Assembly: GCA_965178125.1 (NCBI GenBank)
Contig: OZ237758.1
Span: 558,001-622,000, forward strand
Reading direction: 5' to 3'
Source of the DNA: Bilabrum cf. latius
Taxonomy: Eukaryota > Bigyra: Bicosoecida > Bigyra > Bicosoecida
Length of the DNA: 64,000 nucleotides
How positions within the stretch are numbered: the first letter of the stretch is position 1; each line of letters opens with the position of its first letter. The translations under genes were made by a program, and so were the position numbers. The notes beneath the pieces were generated by a model. The model made no database searches. It saw only the letters and a list, made by a program, of their open reading frames with translations, and was not told where the DNA came from. This document shows, piece after piece, positions 36,770 to 46,331 of the stretch.

Positions 36770-39700
36770 TCACACGAACGAGTTGTCTGCGAACGCATCC
36801 ACGAACGGTTTCGACCCCACCGCAGCGGCAAGCGGGCTGTACTTCTCGTCCTCGCTCAGGTAGATCACGACCCTGCCCTCGATCCCCAGCTCGGGCACCG
36901 CCGCCTTGACCACGATCTGCCTGTCCTCGGGCTCGAGCTGCCTTGCACGCACTCCCCCAGGGGTCTGCTCCTTGTCGATCTAGTCGATCCACTGCAGCGA
37001 TGCAGGTCTCGCGTCCACGGTAACCCGGACAGCAGCTCGGGACATGCCGTGGTAGAGGCTGCGCCAGCTGGCGGCGTTCGGCTCGTGGCTGGAAGGGTCC
37101 CCGTTGGCCACACCCCACACATATGCCGGCCCCTGCTCGATCTCAAAGGTGGTGTTGTGGCTCGCCATGGAGCACTTGCAGCCATACTCGTCGACCAGCA
37201 CGGCACGAACGAGAGCGACATCAGAACCGTCTGCGTACAAAGCCTCTCCTGTGCCCGTCGTCTGCACCGGGGCGTCAAGGGTCACCCGAAGGGCAGAGGG
37301 CTTGCCTGCCGTGCACCTCACGTTGGAATCGCCGGTTCGCTTGCCAGTGTGGTCGATGGCAAAGGCCTCTAGAGTGCCAGGCTGAAAGTCGGAGATGTTG
37401 AAGGTGGCGTAACCGTACTTGCTGACGGGGCTCTGGCCCAGGGCAGTCGACTTGCTCCCTCCATTCGGGGTGACCTGAAGGTGCACACTGGGCGCCGAGG
37501 TGTACACGTGGATCTGGCTCGGTGTGTTGCCCCAGGCATCCGGTGCCCACTCCTCCACGATCTGCACTCCAAAGGTGCGGCCGGACGGGAGGACCACGGG
37601 GGAGCGCCCGGGGTCCGTTTCCGTGAGGTTGTAGAGCCACCAGGCCCTCCACCACTCTGCCTGCGGCTTGGCAAAGCCCGCGAGATCAAACTGCCCGAAG
37701 GAAGAGGAGATGTGGGGCCAGCCGCCGTCCTCGCCATAGTAGTCAGTAATAGTCTGCGTACAGAAGACAACGCGAGATAGCGAGCAAACCAGGGGTCGAA
37801 TGGTAGGCAGCATAGCACGAAAAAGGAGTTCGGCATTAGTAGACTGGAGTGTCGTACATCCGGGCATGCACCGATGCACGACACGGTGGCCACAACAACA
37901 TGACTCAAGGGACTGCCTCTGGCAGCATTCAGCTCACCCATACTCCCAGACTGCCAGACACGTAGTCGAGCTCGTACGACTTCAGCAGCGTCCTTGCGAG
38001 GCAGTCCCCATCAAATACAGGAAAGAATGCCCCGCTCGTCTCGTTCTTTGTGTTTTCTCCGCGCTGGGTAAGGCAGGAGCAGCATTCGGACGCCACCACG
38101 GCCTTGTTCGGGTACTGCTGGTGGTACTCGTCGAAAAGCTCCTGCTTCTGGTGGGAAAATCCTTGCACGTCAAGGAAGGCCCACTGCACGTCCGTGGACG
38201 CGGGGTCCATGTTGGCACTGAGTGGCCTGGTGCCGTCCAGGGCCCGCTGGGCGGACTTGAAGGCAGAGATGGTGGCAGTTGCACTGGCCATGCCAGTGAC
38301 GGCGCACTCGACCTCATTGCAGGTCGACATCACGGTAACGCTTGCGTGGCTCCTGTCCCTGCGGAGCATGGCCACCCAGTCCTCGATGAACTTGATGTCG
38401 TAGTCTCTCTGCTCGTCCCATGTGAGCACACCCAGCCTGTCTAGCACGTCCAGCTGGACGGGATCCGGGGGGTTGTGGCTCTGCCGACGGAACTGCGCAC
38501 CCGTGGATCGCAGCGACTGCATCTGGTACAGGTGCACTCTGGCCGACATTGCCGTGCCAAGCCCGCCAAAATCGTTGTGGTTGGAGAACCCCCTCAGCTC
38601 CACGCGCTCCCCATTCAGCATGAAGCCGGCCCCGGGCCACTCGATCGATCGGAACCCGATGGTCTGCGTCAGCTGGTCGCACACCGGCCCGCTCGCAGAG
38701 CCTTGGTGCACGGTCGATCGCAGCAAGTACAGGTTGGGTTCGCGCACGGACCACGACTTGACCGCACCGCCCTGGATCTCCATGCCGTCACCAGGCAGAG
38801 AGATCGACTTGCTATCTCCTGGAGCCATGGTGACTGCATCGGAAGCGGCGCTGGCGATGGGATCGCCTTCGGGGATGGCCATAGTACCGTTGAAGGGGAA
38901 AAGCTCATGCACCACGACGACAGAGTTGTCCGCAATCGGTGCCAGGGAGCTGATTCTTCCCGTAGGGTCCGCAGCTCGCGGGCCCGTCTGGTCCAGGTTG
39001 ACGAGGCTGGTCGTGTTGAAGTTCACGTCTGCCTTGACCTGCACCTTGAAGGACCTGCCCGTCCCAGGGTTCACGTTGGTGTCGGGGAACACCGCGCCTG
39101 TGCCGATGGCGTCAAAGCTGAAGGGGCCCTTGGCGCGGATGAGGTGGACGTCCCTGTAGATACCTGCTCCGCTGTACCAGCTGCGATGATAAGGAAGAGG
39201 GGGAGCAAGGGCAAACAAGCGGTCAGACACGGAGCTGCTGTAGGTCAGCCGCATTGTTGAGTGCTGCATGAAAGGCGAGGCGGGGGCTGGCCAAACAGAC
39301 CACGACTCGCGGGTGCAGGAAGCATTAGCTGGTACCAGCCACACGCACACACGCCCCGTTCGATTCCTTACTGTTCCGAGCCAAAGGTGGCATCTGCTCG
39401 CACCGAGATCACGTTGGTTGAATCCGCACCGAACCGCACGAGGCCAGGCTAGACGGCATCCGCCGCGGCGCCGGACAGCGGAACCACCACGGGCACGTAC
39501 CCGGAGCCATAACGACCCATGTACTATCCGTTGAGCCACACCTGGGCCACGTGCTCGATTCCCTCGAAGCGCAGGTACACCACAGAGCCGTCGTTCCATT
39601 CCTGAGGCAGGCTGAAGTGCTTCCTATACCAGGTCACGTTGCGGTTGAAGTACCCGCGGGATTCGTCGTTCGATGCGGCGTACGGATCGCGGATCATACC

Positions 39701-40231
39701 GTCGTGCGGCGCGTCGATCAGCTCCCACGAGGAATCGTCCGTGCTCGGGTCAGCGAACTTGTACTCGGTCTGGCAGGGCGGCGCGTCATCGCGCTCGCTG
39801 CCGTGGGTGAACAGATGCGAGTCTTTCGTCTGGACGCACTCGGCGTTCTTGTCGAACGTCAAATAGCAGCCTCCAGGCGTGTTGTCGACGGACCACCAGT
39901 GGCCCCAGCTCCACTTGTAGCAGCCCTCGAAATAGCAGCAGGCAAGCTCGCACCCAGATGGATCCTCGCGTCCCATGTCGGTGAAGATGGAGCCTGTGCA
40001 GTTGAGTCCGCTCAGATTTCGGCCAGAAAACTGGCATGGCTAAGCATCAGGGGAATCCCCAAGGTGGAAACGCCATCCATAGTTGAAAGACACGTCGGAT
40101 CTGCTGCTGGCCTCGGAGACGGATTCTGCGAGCAAATCGGCATCGATTTGTCCATCTGTGGGGGCATCAATGGCTGCAGCAGATAGCTGCATACATGATG
40201 CAGCTGCTGTAACGATCAAGACAATATGCAT
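36770..40231 (-). CDS. Secreted glycoside hydrolase family 2 enzyme (beta-galactosidase-like)
   Basis: Exons (complement) 39372-40231, 37938-39180 and 36770-37753; 1,028 residues, TGA stop, TAG at 40040, 39524, 39449 and 36980. The start MHIVLIVTAAASCMQL is a signal peptide, so the enzyme should enter the secretory route or an acidic vacuole. The GH2 order is visible: sugar-binding domain (WRFHLGD ... DDSSWELIDAPHDG ... VWLNGQYMGRYGSGY with Q from TAG), WYSGAGIYRDVHL at a splice junction, central domain (RGFSNHNDFGG), acid/base in TCNEVE, and a probable nucleophile in VASECC. The TIM barrel continues through TITDYYGEDGGWPHI. An extra Cys-rich segment (DPSGCELACCYFEGCYKW) interrupts the N-terminal domain and resembles PAN/apple modules. 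Specificity (beta-galactoside, glucuronide or mannoside) is uncertain. Confidence 0.88.
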
Positions 40232-40356
40232 TGCCGTGAATGTCGAGTAATGTAGCAGTTGCCGTAGGCGCTCTAGAGGCTGCTGCTCTGGTATATTGAT
40301 GGAGTTGCGTGTATTTAGAGACACACTCATCACACTTGCAGCCACGCGGCGAGGTG
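40232..40356. promoter_or_regulatory. 125-bp divergent spacer between the GH2 and glutaredoxin genes
   Basis: The start codons diverge across 125 bp, a candidate bidirectional promoter. The plus-strand start could be ATG 40357 or ATG 40396 in the same frame. Confidence 0.35.
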
Positions 40357-42007
40357 ATGTCGCCTCCGCAGCGCATCAGCAAACAAATAATTACTATGGC
40401 CGCTGTAGCAGGCAGTGCAGTAAGCGCAGTATCTAGTCTGAGCTCTTTTCGAGAAGCGGTTGCGAAAGGATCTACGACTGGACATGGGGTTATCCTGTTC
40501 TGGGCAGACTACCACGCTGCATCTCGCCCCGGGGGCACCCTAAACTAGCTGATCGACGCACTTGCGGCTGCGAACCCCTCCATTGCATTTGCACGATGTG
40601 ATAGCGAGGCAGCAGATGACGATATCCTGGACGAGTGCGACGTGGAAGTGGTCCCGACTACCGCATTCTTCGCTGGTGGTCGCCTGGTTTCAAAAGTTAC
40701 CGGCAGTGACGCCAAGCAGGTCGCATCAGAAGTTGAGAAACTCAAATCGGTTGCGCCATCAGGCGCTTCCTCCGCGGCGTTGAGCTCTTCTGCCTCGCCC
40801 TCGAAGCCTACTTCGGTTGTTGCCGAGCTGTCGCCTGCCCTGCGTACTCGGCTCAGGGCCCTGACGACTCAAGCTCGAGTAGTTTTGTTCATGAAAGGTA
40901 CACCAGACAAGCCGCGGTGCAAGTTTTCTCGCGCCATGATCGAGTTGCTCGCTTCGAACGGCGTCAATCCGCCTGCCTTCGCCACCTTCGACATCCTGTC
41001 TGACGAGTAGGTGAGGGCGGGTCTCAAGATTTTCAGCGGGAAACCCACGTTTCCCCAGTTGTATGTGGAAGGAAAACTGCTCGGTGGGCTTGACGACACC
41101 AAGGCTCTGGCAGCCAAGGGCCCCTTGTCCGAGCAGCTGCTCAAGTCGCCGGGCGCACTCGCAGCAGGGGGGCCGCCCGCCGCTGCTACCCCGAGCACCG
41201 GCGACGCGATGGCCCGTTGTGCTGCACTGGTAAAGAGGAGCAAGGTCATGCTGTTCATGAAAGGCAACCCAGACGCGCCCCGGTGCGGTTTCAGCAGAAC
41301 CGCCGTGGAGATGCTGCGGGGCGCAAGCATCGATTTCGATTCGTTCGATATTTTGGAGGACGAGGCAGTGAGGCAGGGTCTGAAGGAGTTCAGCAAGTGG
41401 CCTACGTATCCCCAGCTGTACGTGAAAGGCAAGCTGATCGGCGGGCTGGACGTGCTGAAAGAGATGGTGAGTCTGCATGCAAGAAGGTGCGGTGACGCGC
41501 CACGGTAGCCATCCGCCCCCACCCATTTTTTGGCCCTGGGTTCTGTGCTTTTGGTTCCTACAACATGCGCACGTGTTCTTGCGCGCGAAGATCTCTGCTC
41601 GACCGCAACCCCCTTTTCCACACCCCTTCCTCTATTCTGGCTCGCAGGCCGAGGAGGACGAGCCTCTGAGCGAGCAGCTCGGGATCGGGCCAGAGTCGCC
41701 TGAGGATCTCAAAAAAAGGCTCGCTTCCCTGGTAAAGAGGAGCAAGGTCATGCTGTTCATGAAAGGCAACCCAGACGCGCCCCGGTGCGGCTTCAGCAGA
41801 ACTGCTGTGGAGATGCTGCGGGGGGCAAGCATCGATTTCGATTCGTTCGATATTTTGGAGGACGAGGCGGTGAGGCAGGGTCTGAAGGAGTTCAGCAAGT
41901 GGCCTACGTATCCCCAGCTGTACGTGAATGGGTCCCTGGTCGGTGGGCTGGATGTGCTCAAGGAGCTCGAGGAGGACGGAGAGCTCGACGAGGCGCTCCA
42001 GGGCTGA
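40357..42007 (+). CDS. GLRX3: Monothiol glutaredoxin 3 (PICOT-type) with one thioredoxin-like and three Grx domains
   Basis: Exons 40357-41466 and 41648-42007, 489 residues (476 if ATG 40396 is used), TGA stop. TAG at 40546 and 41008. The N-terminal Trx-like domain ([16 protein letters not shown]) lacks the CxxC active site; its TAG (GGTLN-Q-LIDAL) lies where PICOT proteins have Gln. Three Grx domains follow, each with a [16 protein letters not shown] strand, PQLYV and GG(L/D). Active sites are CKFS (Cys188), CGFS (Cys310) and CGFS (Cys417). The second TAG (SDE-Q-VRAGL) is at a site where relatives have Glu or Gln. PICOT proteins bridge [2Fe-2S] clusters with glutathione and deliver iron in the cytosol and nucleus. 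The second and third Grx domains are nearly identical in DNA. Confidence 0.95.
41218..41466 (+). repeat. Grx domain repeat, copy 1
   Basis: The segment from CTGGTAAAGAGGAGCAAGGT through the VLKE(M/L) codons recurs at 41730-41970 with only a few base changes, mostly synonymous. The similarity includes third codon positions, so the copies are recent or homogenised. Confidence 0.9.
41730..41970 (+). repeat. Grx domain repeat, copy 2
   Basis: Direct repeat of 41218-41466. The copies are separated by an intron (41467-41647) and a short acidic linker, so the intron was either present before duplication or gained at the junction. Confidence 0.9.
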
Positions 42008-42196
42008 TGCTACAGCAGCTTGAGTTGATTGCCTCTCAATGCCCTACATCTTTACATGATTCAGACCACTAATCCGTGCAGATGATCACATCCGGATCGA
42101 TGCCACTGGGCTCTCGATTTTTGCTCGCTGCGGGTTCGTTGTTGGGGTGCTGCACATCTAAATCACACCAAGCGTCGCCTTATAGAAAATGACACT
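42008..42196. other. 189-bp convergent spacer between GLRX3 and RPB6
   Basis: It contains the 3' ends of two converging genes. No gene is seen. Confidence 0.4.
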
Positions 42197-42721
42197 TTAT
42201 TGAATCAATTCACTTGCAGCCCAGTCCTCATATGACCCGTCGGGAAGGTACCTTCGTACAATAATTGGCATTTTGTTTTCTCGCAGCTCCTTCATTGCGA
42301 TCCGAAGCGGGTCTGTCTCGCCCTCAACATCCACCATGGGAGGTGCATTCATACTGCGGTTGTATTGAAGTGCAACCCAAGGAGCCAGTAAATGCATGCA
42401 TGCGAACAGGTTGGCTTGAAAACGGAGTTGCGGTGCTCACCTGATCTGCAATGCCCTCGTCCCCAATATTCTGGCTTTCTCGTACTTGGTCATGTACCTT
42501 GTTGTTGTCCTTCGGCTATCACCAACTCCAAGGCCCTTTCCTGCCACACCAGGAGCTTCTCCAGTTTCGACTACGGTGTGGTCAACAGTATCATCAACCA
42601 TATCGGCGGCTCCAGTCTGCAGTTCCAGGAGCGACAAGGATCAAACTAGTAGCTTGCGTAAACTACAAACAAATTTTATTGAGACTGCCAGTTCATCACT
42701 CACTCCACCAGCAGCTGCCAT
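42197..42721 (-). CDS. POLR2F: DNA-directed RNA polymerase subunit RPB6 (shared by Pol I, II and III)
   Basis: Exons (complement) 42704-42721 (18 nt, MAAAGG, tentative), 42441-42616 and 42197-42353; 116 residues. It ends at TAA (42197-42199), confirming TAA as a stop. The core is unmistakable: [21 protein letters not shown], the intron at 42354-42440 completing Ser, then [20 protein letters not shown] and [16 protein letters not shown]. The N-terminus is acidic ([12 protein letters not shown]) as in other RPB6 proteins. RPB6 clamps the largest subunit near the polymerase foot in all three nuclear polymerases. Both introns are 87 bp with GTGAG donors. There is no TAG in this short, essential gene. 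Confidence 0.93.
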
Positions 42722-42915
42722 GGCTATTCAAATGGCTTACCGATTCTCGTTCGGCGCCGCGCAACAGCAGCGATTGCGGAACCGATGACTTGGTGCTCCG
42801 CTCTCCGGCAATCTCCTACATGCTGGCACATGCTAGTGCAATGTAGACAGATTTATCGTGTCTGGAGATACATCTTGATAAAATGTACGCGAGGAGTTGC
42901 AGCAGGTAGCGTGGG
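42722..42915. promoter_or_regulatory. 194-bp divergent spacer between RPB6 and an orphan gene
   Basis: Divergent starts flank the spacer; it is a candidate shared promoter. No defined element was recognised. Confidence 0.3.
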
Positions 42916-45246
42916 ATGGACCTATTCCGGCTGAGACGATCGGTGAGACAAGAACATCACAACAAACGGCCATGGTGCAGCTCGCAACGAATATTGTGCA
43001 CGACTACTAAGATAAACGCCCCGCAGCTCGTTAAATTTGACAAGAACAAGTTTAAACGCTTTGCTTTTCTGGATCGGAGAGGTCGACGTATCAAACGACA
43101 CGACGAATTTGGTCATTTGGTTTCAGAGATTGTGATAGATGGTGCTGTACACTGCAGAAGCCCAAGGCGGAGGGGCAGATGCAACGATCGTCAAAGTGAT
43201 CAAAGTAGAGTCAGTGCACAACGCGACGGCGCATTTGACCACGTTTCATGCAAAGGCCAGCATAGAGTGACACCCCCGGGCCGCAGAACATGCGATCGTC
43301 CAGCAATAGGCGAAACCAGTCACACTGAGATGGGGAATGCGCATCACGATGGTCTCCCTCGAATGGGATCAGCGCGATCTGATGCGAACAGGGGTCACTC
43401 TTCGGGAGACAGACGCACTTTCAATCGGCTTGGCACTTCACCGCAGTTGAGCCGAGCGAGAGACGCTCCAGGAGGCTCAATCACCCCATCGTACTAGCAA
43501 GTGTCACCATGCACGCCTTTGCTCAGCTAGGCAGACTCGTATCTCGCAAGGCTGCGGGCTAGCCGGCAGTCCCCAATCGTACAAATAATCACCGATTCGC
43601 ATCGAAAGGCCCAGGAACGTTCTTGGACAGACGAGCTGCAACTACTGGCAGCTGCAAGCTACGCACCGACACGAAATAGAGAATGGAACATCATGTCGCC
43701 CGGGCCAGCTCCACCATCGGGCTCTGCACTGTCCAAATGGGGGTCCACTCCGCCACTAGCGGGTGCTCCTACTGGCATGGGACATCAGCCCACTGCCAGT
43801 GGCAGGGCAATCTCTCGGTTTGCACTCGGCATGGACGAGGTGCGCGACGTGCGATCCAGGTTGGCCGCAGCGGCGGCCAGGCGCAAGCAACAGCACCTCG
43901 CGCCTACCACCGCGGTGCATAGTGCTCAATCTCCCCGTACAGTCGTGTCCGTGTCGGGTACAGGAAGGCAGCCGATGTCTCTGGACCGCAGGACGGTCGT
44001 CAGCGAGATTGCGTCTCCCCTCACCGTCCCAGGGGTGACGAAGGACCACGCAGGCGAAACAGCACAATCATGGGGGTCTAGAAGTAGCCGCGCAGGGTCA
44101 AGAAACGCGCACACAGGAGCCAAGTCTCCCGCGAGTGAAGCCGAGCTGCAGGCGCGGGCCTCGCTGCAGTCGGCATTGGATGACTTCGAATCCAACGGAC
44201 TCACATCCGCCCTCGCGTCACCAACAGCACCAAACGAGCCGCCAGCGCTATTTGGAGGTGCATTCACACTACCCCCAGACAACACTTACCATGACCTGCG
44301 CCGGCGTGCCGCTGTAACGTCGCCAATGGGAAGACAAGGCAGTCTCTCGGGCAGCCCTGCTCAAGTCGCCGCGGTCAAAGTATCCCACAGCAGCTCATCT
44401 CAAAGGAGCACAGCTGGGACACAGTCTTTGCAAGTTGGGCTCCTTGGAGTGCGCTCCGGCGCTGCTGGGGCAGATGGGGCTGGAATTCGGCAAAACCACG
44501 GGCGAGCGATGACGGCAGGCCAGCAAGCTCGTGCTGGGCTCGTTGTTGGTGCGATGCCCCCGATAGCTTCGAGGTGCAGGGGGTCACCTGAGATGCTTCG
44601 CGCACCTGCAGAGACTGGAGCTGCATCGGCCATCGTGCAAGCCGGCAGCCCGCACAACCTTGCCTAGGGCCTGACGTGGACGGCTTCCAGCGGTCTGACC
44701 GTCCAGACCACTCTTGCCGCCAAGCCTGTGCTCGCCCCCAAAACGCCTCTCGACCCGATTGTTACACATCATCAAGATAGAGTGACGATTTAGGGAATGG
44801 CCAAGCACAGAGCGCGAGCGGTCAGTGCGATGCAGTCCACGAATGGTACCGCCGGCGCATCCACATCCAAGGCTGAAGGAGACGGCGCCAGCACCAGCGA
44901 CACCGGTACCAAGAGAGGTTCGGCGAATATCTCTCGCCAAATGATGGACCCTCTTGATGGTGTCTTGATCACTGTCACAGTAGTTTAGGACAGGATACAG
45001 GGGGCGCGGGTGTCTGCGGTGCAGGCCGCCACTGGGCTGTCTGCCAGTGTGGTGCTTGGACACAGGTAGGTCTCTAAGGCATCAGCGACGGCTGCAGGCG
45101 TGCAAGGGACCCACCTGACCAAGATTGTTGCCCAGCAGGTGGCAAGTGAGCTGTTTGATGCGGTATCGGTGCGGGTGGACGAAGGCATGCTGGCAGCCGT
45201 GGTGGTGGCAGGCTCGTGGCATGGCGAGCCAAGGACTGAAGCGTGA
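42916..45246 (+). CDS. Orphan Ser/Thr/Ala-rich protein
   Basis: Proposed exons 42916-42942 and 43027-45246, 748 residues, TGA stop at 45244-45246. In-frame TAG at 43495, 43528, 44665, 44791, 44986 and 45067. The 84-bp intron is a multiple of three and has no TGA/TAA in frame, so an unspliced start is also possible; GTGAGA, a CTAAG branch-like site and CCGCAG favour splicing. The N-terminal ~60 residues are basic and look folded (LVKFDKNKFKRFAFLDRRGR, KRHDEFGHLVSEIVIDGAVH). A short helical block follows (WTDELQLLAAASYAPTR), then long disordered sequence. The C-terminal 150 residues are more hydrophobic (GVLITVTVVQDRIQGARVSA, LTKIVAQQVASELFDAV). No known domain is recognised. Confidence 0.65.
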
Positions 45247-45349
45247 TCCAAACTGGCTGCACACGCCTAGTTGAAATGCCACCAATGACTATGTCCTAGT
45301 CCAACACGCATTGCACAAACTTTGGTGAACACCAGCTGAGGACTAGCCT

Positions 45350-45930
45350 GCCCTGTTGCATTCGGCGCTACCCCTAGCTTCTTGCCGTCTTGCGGGACGC
45401 CGCTGTGGCTAATACTAGCAATGCCGATCGCAAGGCAAAGCTTCAAGGGAAGTCCGCCGCAGGTCTCCGACTGCCATCGGACGACAAGGCCAGCAAAGCA
45501 GCAGCAGCAGCATCCACTGAAGCAGCTGCCTCGTCAAGCGCGCCCCCCTCGTCACCCTTGCCAGCTACCGCAGCACCACCCGCCCCTGCATCGGGTGTAG
45601 CAGCCCCAATATCCATCCGAAATACGATGCGAGACTCCCCTGCTGCTCGCCTGTGATCTCGCGGCGCCGGCTGCCTGCGTAGAGCCTCTGCTCGACACCA
45701 TCGGACGCCTCCTGTCGCACTCGTCACAGGGTCTCCCGTTCGGAGCAGACCTCGTATCTGGAGCTTTGGCATCCAGCAAGCCGACAAGTCTCGGAGCACC
45801 GGCTGCTCCCCAGGACGGCGCTGCCAGCGGTTCTGGCGCTGGCGGTGGCGCCGAGTCTGCTGGGGTGGGCGGGGCTGGGCCCAGGACAGGGTGCCAAGCC
45901 ACAGCAGCAGAAGCAGAAGCTGAAGCAGAA
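45350..45930. repeat. Duplicated fragments of the 47.9-49.2 kb region
   Basis: Two blocks in this stretch recur downstream in the same orientation and order. 45355-45425 (GCATTCGGCGCTACCCC...) resembles 47915-47985, the N-terminal coding part of the zinc-finger gene on the minus strand. 45766-45905 (GCATCCAGCAAGCCGACAAG...) resembles 49045-49185 in the orphan gene on the minus strand. The sequence between the blocks does not match. This looks like a diverged, partly deleted copy. Neither block keeps its original gene structure here; the minus-strand frame reads SHSGVPQDGKKLGVAPNA without the zinc fingers. Confidence 0.75.
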
Positions 45931-46215
45931 GCAGAAGATCAGGGGGCAGGAGCCCTCTCCACGGAGAAAGGAATGCCTGGGTTTGACCACCTCCCTGTGG
46001 TCAGACCTCCGGATCTTACGGGCGACCGCGACCCCTCCTGCAAGCTCCTGTACCTGCTGCAATCCAGGGAGCGCGAGTTCACTCCGCCGCTGCTCGCAGG
46101 TCTGGCCAGGAGGGGCTACCACATGGCCAGCATCTCGCAGGAGATGTGGCACCCTGAGTATCGTGCTGACAGGATTGTGTTCCTTCGGGTGACGGCGCCT
46201 GGTGCAGACCAATGA
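45661..46215 (+). CDS. Hypothetical ORF of doubtful status, overlapping duplicated sequence
   Basis: A plus-strand frame is open to TGA at 46213-46215. Its last 80 residues (GFDHLPVVRPPDLTGDRDPS, then KLLYLLQSREREFTPPLLAG) have a composition like a folded protein. Its first part, however, is an antisense reading of a block that is coding on the opposite strand at 49 kb, so it may be spurious. The first ATG in frame is near 45973. A gene with an upstream exon at 45390-45650, or a relic, are both possible. Confidence 0.3.
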   Translation, partial: AAPAACVEPLLDTIGRLLSHSSQGLPFGADLVSGALASSKPTSLGAPAAPQDGAASGSGAGGGAESAGVGGAGPRTGCQATAAEAEAEAEAEDQGAGALSTEKGMPGFDHLPVVRPPDLTGDRDPSCKLLYLLQSREREFTPPLLAGLARRGYHMASISQEMWHPEYRADRIVFLRVTAPGADQ

Positions 46216-46331
46216 TGTGCTTGCGGCATCGATCTGGACACATCAATTGTACCTCGAGCGCGTGTATGGCGCCCGCCTTCTCCGGGAGTTTCGAATCAAG
46301 CAGCCCACATCATGAAGCTGACCCAGCCGCT

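Noticed and set aside
45390-45656. Plus-strand ORF as an independent small gene.
   Set aside because: It overlaps antisense the duplicated ZnF-derived block and is Ala/Ser/Pro-rich only; no start or conservation supports it.
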